A DNA stretch of 64,000 bases, taken from assembly GCA_039201605.1 (NCBI GenBank), contig JBCCRO010000004.1, forward strand, positions 215,591 through 279,590, in the 5' to 3' direction. Both the position numbers and the translations under genes were made by a program. Under the pieces are notes generated by a model. It saw nothing but the letters and a program-made list of their open reading frames with translations. It was not told the origin of the DNA and ran no database searches. Source of the stretch: CADEDH01 sp039201605 (GTDB lineage: Bacteria; Actinomycetota; Acidimicrobiia; Acidimicrobiales; SZUA-35). This document shows, one piece after another, positions 36,755 through 45,817 of the stretch (within the stretch, counting starts at the first letter, position 1; each line of letters begins with the position of its first letter).

Positions 36755-36824
36755 TCCTCGGGCTCCGCCCGAGGTGTCGGCGCCGTCGGTTCCGGGCTGG
36801 CGGCGAGGACGGCGCTCGGGCACC

Positions 36825-37535
36825 ATGTCGGGCGTGACGAGCAGCCTGCAGTACCTGACCTGGTCGGCCGATGGGCCGGTGGCCACCATCACCTTCAACC
36901 GTCCGGCCAAGCGCAACGGGCTGACGGTCGACGTGCTCGCCGAGCTGGAGGACCTCGTCCACCGGGCCCGCGATGACCGTTCGATCCGGGTGGCGATCCT
37001 GGCCGGGACAGGGCCCGCCTTCTGTGCCGGCGCCGATCTCCGCCCCCTCGAGGCGGCCACCACCGACGAGGAGCGGGCGGTCGAACAGGAGCGGCTCGAC
37101 CGGATCCCCCGGGTCATCGGGCGGATCTTCGACGCCATGGTCCACGCCGACCTGGTGTCGATCGCAGCCGTCAACGGCTTCGCCGTCGGCGGGGGCTGGT
37201 CGATCGCCCTCGCCTGCGACCATCAGATCGCCGTCGAGGGGGCGCAGTTCTGGCTGCCCGAGGTGGAGATCGGCATGGCGTTCAAGGGCCTGCCGAATGT
37301 GGCCCTCACCCGCCGGCTCGGTCCGGCGCTGGCCCGGGAGGCGCTGATCCTCGGACGTCGTTTCTCCGCCGAGGAACTGCTGGCGCATGGTGTGCTCAAC
37401 CAGGTGTGCCCGCTCGACGAGCTCGCCACCGAGGCCCGGGCCGCCGCCGATCGCTACCTGGCGCTGCCCTGGCGGTCCGTGTTGGCCACCCGCCGCGACA
37501 TCAACACCGTCACCTACGGCCCCCAGTACTACTGA
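36825..37535 (+). CDS. Enoyl-CoA hydratase/isomerase family protein (A)
   Basis: A 236-residue crotonase-fold protein. Oxyanion-hole motifs are FCAGADLRPLE and VNGFAVGGGWSIALA. Glu in WLPEVEIG and Glu in AREALILG correspond to the two catalytic glutamates (E144 and E164 in the rat enzyme), so hydratase activity is plausible. The middle loop MAFKGLPNVALTRRLG departs from the usual PGAGGTQRL, which suggests a specialised substrate. ATG at 36825 chosen; a GTG at 36834 is an alternative. Confidence 0.82.
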   Translation: MSGVTSSLQYLTWSADGPVATITFNRPAKRNGLTVDVLAELEDLVHRARDDRSIRVAILAGTGPAFCAGADLRPLEAATTDEERAVEQERLDRIPRVIGRIFDAMVHADLVSIAAVNGFAVGGGWSIALACDHQIAVEGAQFWLPEVEIGMAFKGLPNVALTRRLGPALAREALILGRRFSAEELLAHGVLNQVCPLDELATEARAAADRYLALPWRSVLATRRDINTVTYGPQYY

Positions 37536-37604
37536 CCGCCGCAGCCGTCGCTCCACAGAGTCCCGCCGCTCCGGGCCGTGCCCACCGGTCCGGGCGGGTG
37601 TGGC

Positions 37605-38918
37605 TCAGCGGCGGGCCACGATCCGGTGGAGGCCGCCGTCCCAGGTGACGACGTACAGCTCGCCGTCGTTGTCGAGACCGAAGCTGGTGACCTGACCCAG
37701 ACCGAAGTCGTCGGTCCAGTCGAACTGGTCGCTGATCCGTGAGCCGTCGTAGCGCAGGCTGCGGACGAAGCCCGTGCACCAATCGGCGTAGAAGTAGTGG
37801 CCGTCGAACTCGGGGATGGCGGCGCCCCGGTACACCCACCCGCCCGTGATCGAGCAGCCGTCGTCACGGCCGTACTGGAAGGTGGGATCGGTCAGCCCGT
37901 CGGTGTCGCACCCGGCCCGGAAGCAGCGGTCGCCCTCCATCGTGAACCAACCGAAGTTGGTGCCGGCGCCATCGAGGGAGACGATGTTGAGCTCCTCGAA
38001 CGCCTCCTGACCGACGTCGCCGATGTACATCAGTTCCTGGCCGGGGTCGATGGAGAACCGCCACGGGTTGCGCAGACCGTAGGCCCAGATCTCGTCGCCG
38101 AACGGGTTGCCGTCGGGAACGGCATAGGGGTCGGGGCCGACGGCGTCGACGTCGAGGCGCAGGATCGTGCCCAACAGGTTGCTCGTGTCCTGCGAGGTCG
38201 AGCCGCCGCTGCCCCCGTCGCCCACCGACACGTAGAGCAGACCGTCGGGGCCGAACAGCAGCATGCCGGCGTTGTGGCGCTCTGCCGGTTGGTCGATCTG
38301 GAGCACGGTCGACATCGAGTCGGGGTCGACCATGATGGGATCGGTGGCGGTGAACTCGGCCAACATCGAATCGCCGTCGGGGTCGGTCCAGTAGGCGAAG
38401 AGGCGGCCGTTGTCGGCGTAGTCGGGGTGGAAGGCGAGGCCGAGCAGGCCCTGCTCGATGCTGGACGACAGCAGACGGTCCCGCAGATCGAGGAACGGTT
38501 CGTCGGCGATCTCCCCGTCGACCACGGTGCGGATCACGCCCTCCCGCTCGACGACGAACAGGGCGTCGGTGCCGGGCGCCCCCGTCACCAGGATCGGCTG
38601 GTCGAAGCCCTCGGCCACCACGTCGGTACCGAGGCCCTGCAGGGGCGGCAGCGTGGTGGTCGGCCCGCTCGCCGCCTCGGTCTCGTCGGCCCCGTCGGTG
38701 CCGGCCGCTTCGTCGTCGGTGGTCTCGGCGGCGGCGTCGTCACCCGACTCGTTGGCGGCGGGGGCGGTGGTCGAGGGCAGCGTCGTCTCGGTGCCCGACT
38801 CCTGGCCGATGGTGGCCGTGCCGTCGTCGGCCACACAGCCGATCAGGACGACGGCGGCCAGGGGCAGCCCTAGGACGAGGGCAGCCAGTCGCGCCGGTAG
38901 TTTCCGGGGTAGTTCCAT
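37605..38918 (-). CDS. PQQ-dependent sugar dehydrogenase-like lipoprotein
   Basis: A 437-residue protein with a lipobox (LAAVVLIGC, Cys about residue 28), a Thr/Ser/Asp/Glu-rich linker to about residue 90 and a six-bladed beta-propeller of the soluble glucose dehydrogenase/HHIP type: GLLGLAFHPDYADNGRLFAYW, RHNAGMLLFGPDGLLYVSVGDGG, YGLRNPWRFSIDP. His in ERHNAG is the catalytic base position of the family. It would oxidise sugars or aldoses outside the membrane with PQQ. Another ATG lies at 38927. Its start overlaps the end of the upstream lipoprotein gene by about 50 bp. Confidence 0.85.
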   Translation of the reverse strand: MELPRKLPARLAALVLGLPLAAVVLIGCVADDGTATIGQESGTETTLPSTTAPAANESGDDAAAETTDDEAAGTDGADETEAASGPTTTLPPLQGLGTDVVAEGFDQPILVTGAPGTDALFVVEREGVIRTVVDGEIADEPFLDLRDRLLSSSIEQGLLGLAFHPDYADNGRLFAYWTDPDGDSMLAEFTATDPIMVDPDSMSTVLQIDQPAERHNAGMLLFGPDGLLYVSVGDGGSGGSTSQDTSNLLGTILRLDVDAVGPDPYAVPDGNPFGDEIWAYGLRNPWRFSIDPGQELMYIGDVGQEAFEELNIVSLDGAGTNFGWFTMEGDRCFRAGCDTDGLTDPTFQYGRDDGCSITGGWVYRGAAIPEFDGHYFYADWCTGFVRSLRYDGSRISDQFDWTDDFGLGQVTSFGLDNDGELYVVTWDGGLHRIVARR

Positions 38919-40237
38919 ATGATCCATCCCGCCCCGCGGGCCTCGCTCTCGTCGATCTGGGCCTGCACCTGCTGGCCGTTGTACTCGAAGCCCTGGATCC
39001 ACGGTCGCACCAGCACGGCGGGGTCGAGCTTGGGCTCGCCGGTGTCGAGGGCGTGGGCGATGACGGGACCCGGGTGGTCGTTGGGGTCGGCGAAGCCCAG
39101 CCAACCGGACCCGTAGTGGCTCGGATACAGCATCGGGCTGACCGCATCGACCACGGGCGACACCGTCTCCGGTGTCTGGCCGATGCCCTCGTCGGTCTCG
39201 CTCGACATCACGATGCCGAAGATGGCGGCCGACACCCCGCAGCCCTCGGGCCGCAACCTCGCCCGGGCCTCGGTGAGGAACCGCTGGATCACGGCCGCCC
39301 GCTCCTCGCTCGTGCCCGGCAGCCGGGAGGCGGCGACCTCGGCCGTGCGGCCGGCGGGGAAGCGAACGTAGTCGAACTGGATCTCGTCGAAGCCGAGGGC
39401 GCAGGCCTCCGCGGCCAGGGCCAGGGGGTAGGCCCAGTTGGCCTCGTCGGAGGCGTCGACCCAGGAGCCCGCCAGCTTGGCCTCGGGCACCCCGTCCGCC
39501 CACAGGCGGTCCTCGAAGGTGACGATGCGGGTCACGGCGTACAGGTCGCGTTCCCGGGTGAGGGCCAGCAACTCGGCCGGGTCGTACACCGCATCGACGG
39601 CGCCGATGTCGTTGGCCACCTCGACCTCGGTGTCGTAGAGCACGAAGTTGGTCTCGTCCTTGGTGTCGAAGACCAGGGTGTTGACCGTGGTGCCCTCGAT
39701 CAGCGTGAGGAGGTCGTCGAAACGCTCGGGATCGGCGGCCACGTCCTTGGCCACCCGGACGCCCCGCACCACCACCGGCTCCATCTCGACCTCGATCGCC
39801 GCATCGTCGGTCGGCACCTCGATCTCGACGTCGCCCCACACCGGGCGGGACACCGTGAGGATCGAGCCTGCGGGCGCCGTCAGGGCGAAGCGGCCGTCAC
39901 CGTCGGTGAGCACCGTGTCCTCACCGGTCGATACCGCCGTGTCCGGGAGGGCGACGCCGTCGACGGCGGACACCACCACGCCCGCCAGCTCGACGTCGGG
40001 CCCGAGGGCCTCCTCGGCCCCCTCCCCTTCACCATCGGTGTCGGCGTCGGCGTCCGCGTCGTCGCGATCCCGCTCATCGACCGACGAACCGTCGTCGGTC
40101 TCATCGTCCTCGGCCCGGCCCGAGGGGGCCTCGTCCTCGGCTGCTGTGGCCTCGTCGTCGGTGCTGTCCGAGCAGGCGGCCAACGTGAGCGCGCCGACCA
40201 GCAGGAACGTCACGAGGGTCCGAAGTCGGGGAAGCAC
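38870..40237 (-). CDS. Glycoside-hydrolase-like lipoprotein (DUF4015 type)
   Basis: A 455-residue lipoprotein (LTLAACSDS, Cys about residue 22). A long acidic linker (35-75) follows, then a small beta domain like a carboxypeptidase regulatory domain (GVVVSAVDGVALPDTAVS, about 85-155), then a TIM-barrel-like domain of the putative glycoside hydrolase family DUF4015: NTLVFDTKDETN, AVTRIVTFEDRLWA, FDEIQFDYVRFPAG, AVSPMLYPSHYG, WIQGFEY. The Asp in FDEIQFDYVRF is the usual catalytic candidate. The substrate is probably an extracellular polysaccharide. It may be co-transcribed with the downstream sugar dehydrogenase. Confidence 0.8.
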   Translation of the reverse strand: MLPRLRTLVTFLLVGALTLAACSDSTDDEATAAEDEAPSGRAEDDETDDGSSVDERDRDDADADADTDGEGEGAEEALGPDVELAGVVVSAVDGVALPDTAVSTGEDTVLTDGDGRFALTAPAGSILTVSRPVWGDVEIEVPTDDAAIEVEMEPVVVRGVRVAKDVAADPERFDDLLTLIEGTTVNTLVFDTKDETNFVLYDTEVEVANDIGAVDAVYDPAELLALTRERDLYAVTRIVTFEDRLWADGVPEAKLAGSWVDASDEANWAYPLALAAEACALGFDEIQFDYVRFPAGRTAEVAASRLPGTSEERAAVIQRFLTEARARLRPEGCGVSAAIFGIVMSSETDEGIGQTPETVSPVVDAVSPMLYPSHYGSGWLGFADPNDHPGPVIAHALDTGEPKLDPAVLVRPWIQGFEYNGQQVQAQIDESEARGAGWIIWNYPGNYRRDWLPSS

Positions 40238-40352
40238 CGGCCAAGCATAGGTAGCCCGGCGGCACGGGCGGTGGCGCCTCGACCACCGTTTGCGGGCGGG
40301 GACGGGTTCGGCCAGGGTGCGGGCGGGGGGCGCCGGGCCGGCCGGGCCCTCC

Positions 40353-41408
40353 TCAGGCGTCCTCCATCAACTCCTTGAGCTTGCCGATGGTGGCCGGTGC
40401 GTCGTGGCCGGGTGGGACGTTGACGTTGAGCACGGTCACACCCGCCTCCTTCCACACCCCGAGACGCTCCTTCACGTACGACTCGGGGCCGACCAGGGTC
40501 GAGCGCTCCAGGAAGTCGCGGGGTACGGCGGCGGCCGCGTCGTCCTTGTGGCCGTCGAGGTAGAGGTCCTGGATGGTGACCGCCTCCTCCTCGTAGCCGT
40601 ACTTCTTGGCGATCGTGTTGTAGAAGTTCTTGTCCCGGGCGCCCATCCCTCCCCAGTACAGGGCGGTCATGGGACGACCCATGTCGAGTATCGGGTCGGC
40701 GCCCTCCCCCACCAGGTCGTCGCCGATGGCCACCGTGGTGCCGGCACCGATGTCGAGACGGCCGAGCGACTCGTCTCGCTTGGCCGTACCCGCCTTGAGG
40801 TCGTCTCCCCACACCCGCTGGAACTCGTCGGGCAGGAAGAACACCGGCAGCCAGCCGTCGGCGTTCTGAGCCGTGGCCTTGACGCTGAGAGGCATGAGCG
40901 ACGCCCACCAGATCGGGATCTCGCTGCGGACCGGGTGGTTGATGAGCTTGAGCGGCTTGCCCAGGCCGGTGCCGTCGCCCTCGGGCAGGGGGATGGTCAC
41001 CGTCTTGCCGTCATAGACCAGCGGCTCGCGGCGCAACGTCATCCGGACCACGTCGATGTACTCCCGGATGCGGGCCATCGGCTTCTCGTAGGCCACGCCG
41101 TGGAAGCCCTCGATCACCTGGGGCCCGCTCGCGCCCAGACCGAGGATGAAGCGACCGTCGGACACCATGTCGAGCCCGGCCGCCGTCTGGCCCATGGCTG
41201 CCGCGGTGCGGGAGTAGACGTTGAGGATGCCGGTGCCGATCTCGATGCGCTCGGTCTTGGCCGCCAGGTAGCCCACCTGGCTCACGGCGTCGACGCTGTA
41301 GGCTTCGGCCACCCAGACGACGTCGACCCCGGCCGCCTCAAGCTCCACGACCTTGTCGACCGACTTGGCGAAGTCGCCCACGTAATTGATGCTCGTCCCG
41401 AGTTTCAT
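40353..41408 (-). CDS. LLM-class F420-dependent oxidoreductase
   Basis: A 351-residue TIM-barrel oxidoreductase of the luciferase-like monooxygenase superfamily. The opening KLGTSINYVGDFAKSVDKV, the strand VDVVWVAEAYSVDAVSQ, the LAAKTERIEIGTGI turn and GRFILGLGASGPQVIEGFHG are typical of actinobacterial F420-dependent members, which use reduced deazaflavin F420 as hydride donor. Substrate unknown; the family includes steroid and xenobiotic reductases. The ATG at 41408 is preceded by no strong ribosome site. Confidence 0.85.
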   Translation of the reverse strand: MKLGTSINYVGDFAKSVDKVVELEAAGVDVVWVAEAYSVDAVSQVGYLAAKTERIEIGTGILNVYSRTAAAMGQTAAGLDMVSDGRFILGLGASGPQVIEGFHGVAYEKPMARIREYIDVVRMTLRREPLVYDGKTVTIPLPEGDGTGLGKPLKLINHPVRSEIPIWWASLMPLSVKATAQNADGWLPVFFLPDEFQRVWGDDLKAGTAKRDESLGRLDIGAGTTVAIGDDLVGEGADPILDMGRPMTALYWGGMGARDKNFYNTIAKKYGYEEEAVTIQDLYLDGHKDDAAAAVPRDFLERSTLVGPESYVKERLGVWKEAGVTVLNVNVPPGHDAPATIGKLKELMEDA

Positions 41409-41567
41409 GGAGGCCGACCATAGTGTCAGGGCGTCCGGGCTTACGAACTTCGACCCCCGACGACGACCGGTGTCGAAACCGGCGGTCCCCGATCGACGAG
41501 GTTCCGTCGGCCACCGGGCCGACCGGTCGCCCGACCGCCAAACCGACGACACGCGGAGACAACAACG

Positions 41568-42242
41568 ATGTCCGACCACTTCAGCGGATTCCCCCAGGAG
41601 GGGCTCGACTTCCTCACCACCCTCGGCCGCTCCGACAAGGCCTGGTTCGACGCCAACCGCAAGACCTACAACACCGCCGTCGCCGCACCGGCCAAGGCCC
41701 TCGTCACCGCCGTCGGCGAGCGACTGGCCGACGGGATCGCCCCCGCCATCGAGGCCCAGCCCAAGGCGAACGGGTCGATCGCCCCCATCAACAACGACCT
41801 CCGCTTCTCCCCCGACAAGCCGCCCTACAAGGACCACCTGTTGCTCCGCTTCTGGGAGGGTTCGAACAAGAAGACGGCGCCCACGCTCTTCCTCCGGGTC
41901 TCGGCCGGGGGCATCGGCTACGCCACCGGCGTCATGTTCGACGACGTCGACCGCTGGCGCCACGCCATCGACGACGACATCACCGGTGAGGCCCTGACCG
42001 ACGCCCTCGGCGCCCTGGGGGCCGACCGTGCCATCGACCTCGACGGCGCCGGCTACAAGCGGGTGCCCAAGCCCTACCCGGCCGACCACCCGCGGGCCGA
42101 CCTGCTCAAACACAAGGCGTTCCAGGCCCGCTGGCAGGAACCGACCCCGTCGGCCATCACCGAGGCCGCCTTCGTCGATCACTGCGTCGAACGGCTCGAA
42201 GCCTGCGCCGACGTCCATCGCTGGCTGGTGACAAACCTCTGA
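41568..42242 (+). CDS. DUF2461 (TIGR02453) family protein
   Basis: A 224-residue soluble protein of a conserved family with unknown biochemistry. Typical features are the opening FSGFPQEGLDFLTTLGRSDKAWFDANR, the central NNDLRFSPDKPPYKDHL, and the aromatic-rich GYKRVPKPYPADHPRADLLKHK (split at the Pro). The length matches the family. It is 34 bp upstream of the molybdopterin oxidoreductase gene on the same strand and could be in one mRNA. Confidence 0.85.
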   Translation: MSDHFSGFPQEGLDFLTTLGRSDKAWFDANRKTYNTAVAAPAKALVTAVGERLADGIAPAIEAQPKANGSIAPINNDLRFSPDKPPYKDHLLLRFWEGSNKKTAPTLFLRVSAGGIGYATGVMFDDVDRWRHAIDDDITGEALTDALGALGADRAIDLDGAGYKRVPKPYPADHPRADLLKHKAFQARWQEPTPSAITEAAFVDHCVERLEACADVHRWLVTNL

Positions 42243-42276
42243 CCGGCGGGCGTGAGGCGGCGCTAACTTCGGCGGG

Positions 42277-44307
42277 GTGACCACCGTCGAGCGCACCGTC
42301 CGAGGCTCCTGCCACCACGACTGCCCGGACACCTGCGTCTGGGACGTCACCGTGGTCGACGGCCGAGCCGTGCGCCTACGGGGCAACAAGGAGCACCCGA
42401 CGACCCGGGGCCAGCTCTGCCCGAAGGTCAACCGCTTCCTCAATCGGGTCTACCACCCCGACCGCCTCCAGCGGCCGCTGCGGCGCACCGGCCCCAAGGG
42501 ATCGGGCGCCTTCGAGCCGATCCCGTGGGACGAGGCGTTGGCCGAGATGGCCGAGCGGCTCGGAACCGTGATCGATCGCCACGGCGGCGAGGGGATCCTG
42601 CAGTTCTCCTTCGACGGCACCCAGGGCGTGATCCAGAAGGGCGTGCTGGCCAACCGCTTCTTCGACGCCATCGGCGCCTCCGACATCGACCGCCACCTGT
42701 GCGGGGTCACCGCCTGGCTCGGGGCCGCCGACGTCTCCGGTCTGCCCTTCGGCATCGACCCCGAGGACCTCCGCCTGGCCCGCACCATCCTGCTGTGGGG
42801 CACCGACACCTACGTCACCAATCGCCATCTGTGGCCCGTCATCGACGAGGCCAAGGCGGCGGGCGCCGAGGTGATCGTCATCGATCCCGCCCGGTCGGCG
42901 ACGGCCCAGCGGGCCGATCACCACCTGGCCCTGCGCCCCGGCAGCGATGTGGCCCTCGTCCTGGGCCTGATCGCCGTGCTCGACCGGGACGGGTTGCTCG
43001 ACCAGGCCTGGATCGCCGAGCACACGACGGGGGCCGACGACCTGGTGGCGTCGGCCCGGGCCTTCGGCCTGTCGCAGGCGGCCGACACCACCGGCATCGA
43101 CGCCGCCACCATCGAATGGCTGGCCCACCGCTACGTCGAGGCCCAACCCAGCGCCATCCGCTCCCTGGTCGGCCCCGAACATCGTCAGCACGGCCGCGAC
43201 ATCATGCGGGCCATCGCCCTGCTGCCCGCCCTCACCGGCACCTGGCGGCGGGCCGGCGGAGGCCTGGCCCGCTCGACCCAGGTCTACTTCGAGGAGGCCC
43301 TGAACCTGCCGGAGCCTGCGACCTCCCGGCGGCGATTCAACATGGCGCAGCTCGGGGCCGTGCTGACCGACCCCGATCTCGCACCCCCGATCGACGCCCT
43401 GGTCGTCCACAACTCCAACCCGGCCGTGATCTGTCCCGACCAGAACGCCGTGGTGGCGGGCCTCGCCCGGGACGATCTCTACACCGTGGTGATCGAGCAG
43501 TTCATGACCGACACCGCCCGCCACGCCGACCTGATCCTCCCGACCACCACCCAGATCGAGCACCTCGACCTCGGCATCGCCTGGGGTCACCTGTACCTCT
43601 CGCTCAACCGGCCGGCCATCGCCCCGGTGGGAGAGGCCAGGTCGAACACCGAGATCTTCCGCCGGCTGGCCCGGGCCATGGGCCTCGACCATCCGACCCT
43701 CGCCGAGGACGACGAGACCCTGATCCGCAACGTCCTCGACAGCGACCATCCGTGGCTGGCCGGGATCGACTTCGACCGACTGGTCGCCGACGGGTGGGCC
43801 CGGCTCGCCATACCGTCAGGCCACCGGCCCAACCTCGACCGACCGGCCGACACCGCCGATGGCCGGCTGGCGCTCGGGCCCCTCACCCACCACACGGCCG
43901 ACGAGTCGCCCCAGGGCGAGGGAGGCGACGGCCGCTTCCCCCTGGTCCTGCTGTCCCGCAAGCGGCACATCAAGTTCCTCAACGCCAACTACGGCGACTT
44001 CGACGAGCACTTGCCGGGCGACGGTCGTCCCACGGTGCAACTGCACCCTGGCGATGCCGCCACCCGCTCGGTGGCGGCCGGTGACCAGGTGGTGGTCCAC
44101 AACGACCGGGGACGCCTCACCCTCACCGCCGAGCTGAGCGACGACACCCCGCCGGGCACGGTGGTGGTCGGGTTCGGGTGGTCCCACCGCCACACGCCCG
44201 AAGGTCGAGGGGTGAACGCCCTCACCAACGCCACCACCCCGGCCGACGGCCAGGGATCGGCCGCCTTCCACGACACCCTGGTCGAGGTGGAGCGGGCCCC
44301 GATCTGA
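42277..44307 (+). CDS. Molybdopterin oxidoreductase with N-terminal 4Fe-4S site
   Basis: A 676-residue enzyme of the DMSO-reductase superfamily. The N-terminal cysteines SCHHDCPDTCVW and QLCPKV form a C-x3-C-x3-C-xn-C site for a 4Fe-4S cluster. The molybdenum-binding part has DRHLCGVTAWLG (a possible Cys ligand), LWGTDTYVTN, IDPARSATAQ, and a C-terminal cap with VVGFGWSHRHTPEGRGVNALTNA (two MGD contacts). No signal peptide is visible, so it is probably cytoplasmic. The start is a GTG. Electron partner and substrate are unknown; no molybdenum cofactor genes are nearby. Confidence 0.85.
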   Translation: MTTVERTVRGSCHHDCPDTCVWDVTVVDGRAVRLRGNKEHPTTRGQLCPKVNRFLNRVYHPDRLQRPLRRTGPKGSGAFEPIPWDEALAEMAERLGTVIDRHGGEGILQFSFDGTQGVIQKGVLANRFFDAIGASDIDRHLCGVTAWLGAADVSGLPFGIDPEDLRLARTILLWGTDTYVTNRHLWPVIDEAKAAGAEVIVIDPARSATAQRADHHLALRPGSDVALVLGLIAVLDRDGLLDQAWIAEHTTGADDLVASARAFGLSQAADTTGIDAATIEWLAHRYVEAQPSAIRSLVGPEHRQHGRDIMRAIALLPALTGTWRRAGGGLARSTQVYFEEALNLPEPATSRRRFNMAQLGAVLTDPDLAPPIDALVVHNSNPAVICPDQNAVVAGLARDDLYTVVIEQFMTDTARHADLILPTTTQIEHLDLGIAWGHLYLSLNRPAIAPVGEARSNTEIFRRLARAMGLDHPTLAEDDETLIRNVLDSDHPWLAGIDFDRLVADGWARLAIPSGHRPNLDRPADTADGRLALGPLTHHTADESPQGEGGDGRFPLVLLSRKRHIKFLNANYGDFDEHLPGDGRPTVQLHPGDAATRSVAAGDQVVVHNDRGRLTLTAELSDDTPPGTVVVGFGWSHRHTPEGRGVNALTNATTPADGQGSAAFHDTLVEVERAPI

Positions 44308-44324
44308 CCACTACCGTGCCCGCC

Positions 44325-45104
44325 ATGAGCGACGCTGACTCCCCCACCGGCCCGGCCCTCACCGTCTCCGTCGGCGAGGACCACGTGGCCACCATCGAAC
44401 TCCGCCGCCCGCCGAACAACTTCTTCTCCCTCGATCTCATCGGCGGTATCGCCGACGCCCTGGCCCAGCTCGACGCCGACCCGGGCTGTCGGGCCGCCGT
44501 TCTGTGCGCCGAGGGGAAGCACTTCTGTGCCGGGGCCGACTTCGGTGGCGGCGGCCGCACGTACACCACCGACGAGCTCTACGGCGCCGCCGTCCGTATC
44601 TTCCGGGCCGAGACCCCGATGGTGGCCGCCGTCCAGGGCGCCGCCGTCGGGGGCGGACTGGGCCTGGCGCTCACCGCCGACTTCCGGATCGCCGCCCCCG
44701 AGGCGCGCTTCAGCGCCAATTTCGCCCGCCTCGGTTTCCATCAGGGCTTCGGTCTCAGTGTCACCCTGCCCCGTCTCGTCGGGCCTCAGGCCGCGGCCGA
44801 GCTGCTGTACACCGGTCGACGGATCAAGGGACCGGAGGCGGTCGAGCTCGGGCTGGCCGACCGGCTGGTGCCGCAGGCGGAGCTGCGATCCGCCGCCCAC
44901 GAGCTGGCGGCCGAGATCGCCCTGTCGGCGCCGCTGGCGGTGCGGTCGATCCGCGCCACCCTGCGGGGCGACCTGGCCGACCGGGTGGAGGCCGCCACCC
45001 GCCACGAGGGGGCCGAGCAGGCCCGCCTGCAGCAGACCGACGACTTCGCCGAGGGCACCCGGGCCATGGCCGAACGACGCCCGCCCCGCTTCGAGGGACG
45101 GTGA
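44325..45104 (+). CDS. Enoyl-CoA hydratase/isomerase family protein (B)
   Basis: A 259-residue crotonase-fold protein. Motifs FCAGADFGGG and AVQGAAVGGGLGLALTADF form the oxyanion hole. The position equivalent to the first catalytic Glu (E144) is not a Glu (SANFARLGFHQGFG), while that of E164 is present (AAELLYTGR), so activity may be isomerase or hydrolase rather than hydratase. It follows the molybdopterin gene by 17 bp and its TGA overlaps the GTG of the exporter, so the four genes from 41568 to 45817 may be one operon. Confidence 0.82.
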   Translation: MSDADSPTGPALTVSVGEDHVATIELRRPPNNFFSLDLIGGIADALAQLDADPGCRAAVLCAEGKHFCAGADFGGGGRTYTTDELYGAAVRIFRAETPMVAAVQGAAVGGGLGLALTADFRIAAPEARFSANFARLGFHQGFGLSVTLPRLVGPQAAAELLYTGRRIKGPEAVELGLADRLVPQAELRSAAHELAAEIALSAPLAVRSIRATLRGDLADRVEAATRHEGAEQARLQQTDDFAEGTRAMAERRPPRFEGR

Positions 45105-45817
45105 CGCCGGACCAACTGGCGGTCGTCATCACCATCACCTCGATCGGGGCCCTGGTGCACGGCAGCACCGGCATCGGCATGGCCCTGGTCGCCGCTCCCA
45201 TCCTGGCCGGGGTCGATCCCGGGTTCACCCCGGCCCCGCTCATGCTGGCCACGCAGCTGATCTCGGCCCGCCACGTGGTGGCCGAGCGCCACAGCACCGA
45301 TCGGGAGGCGGTGCGACGATGCCTCCTCGGCCTCCCCATCGGCGTGGCCGCCGCCCTGCTCCTGCTGAGCGTGATCGACGACTCGTCGATGGCCCTCTTC
45401 ATCGGTGCGGCGACGGCTGCGGCGTGCGCCCTGCTGCTCATCGGTCTCCATCCGCCCCGAACCGAGCGCACCGAGATGGCGGGCGGGGCCGCCATCGCCT
45501 TCGCCGCCGTCGCCGCCGGCCTACCGGGACCGCCCGGGGTGGTCACCTTCAACGACCTCACGCCGTCCGCACTGCGGGGGACGCTCTCGACCTACATGGC
45601 CTTCGTCGTCGCCGTCGGGTTGACCGGTCTGCTGATCACGGGCGCCCTGCGGCCGGACGACCTGCTCCTGATCGGCTATCTCCTGCCCGGCATCCTCATC
45701 GGTCTGGTGGCGTCCCGCTACCTCCGCCACCACCTCGACCGGACGTGGTTCCGCCCGGTCGTGCTGGTGGTGGCGATGTGCGGAGGCCTGGCCGTCGTGG
45801 CCCGGGAGCTGCTCTAG
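45101..45817 (+). CDS. TauE/SafE family membrane protein
   Basis: A 238-residue integral membrane protein with about seven to eight helices. The opening VITITSIGALVHGSTGIGMALVA shows the TauE/SafE hallmark G-x-G-x-G region. These proteins export sulfite, sulfoacetate or other organic anions. It starts at a GTG that overlaps the preceding enoyl-CoA hydratase stop by four bases. The TAG stop uses the same CTAG tetramer as the stop of the convergent monooxygenase-esterase gene. Confidence 0.8.
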   Translation: MTPDQLAVVITITSIGALVHGSTGIGMALVAAPILAGVDPGFTPAPLMLATQLISARHVVAERHSTDREAVRRCLLGLPIGVAAALLLLSVIDDSSMALFIGAATAAACALLLIGLHPPRTERTEMAGGAAIAFAAVAAGLPGPPGVVTFNDLTPSALRGTLSTYMAFVVAVGLTGLLITGALRPDDLLLIGYLLPGILIGLVASRYLRHHLDRTWFRPVVLVVAMCGGLAVVARELL

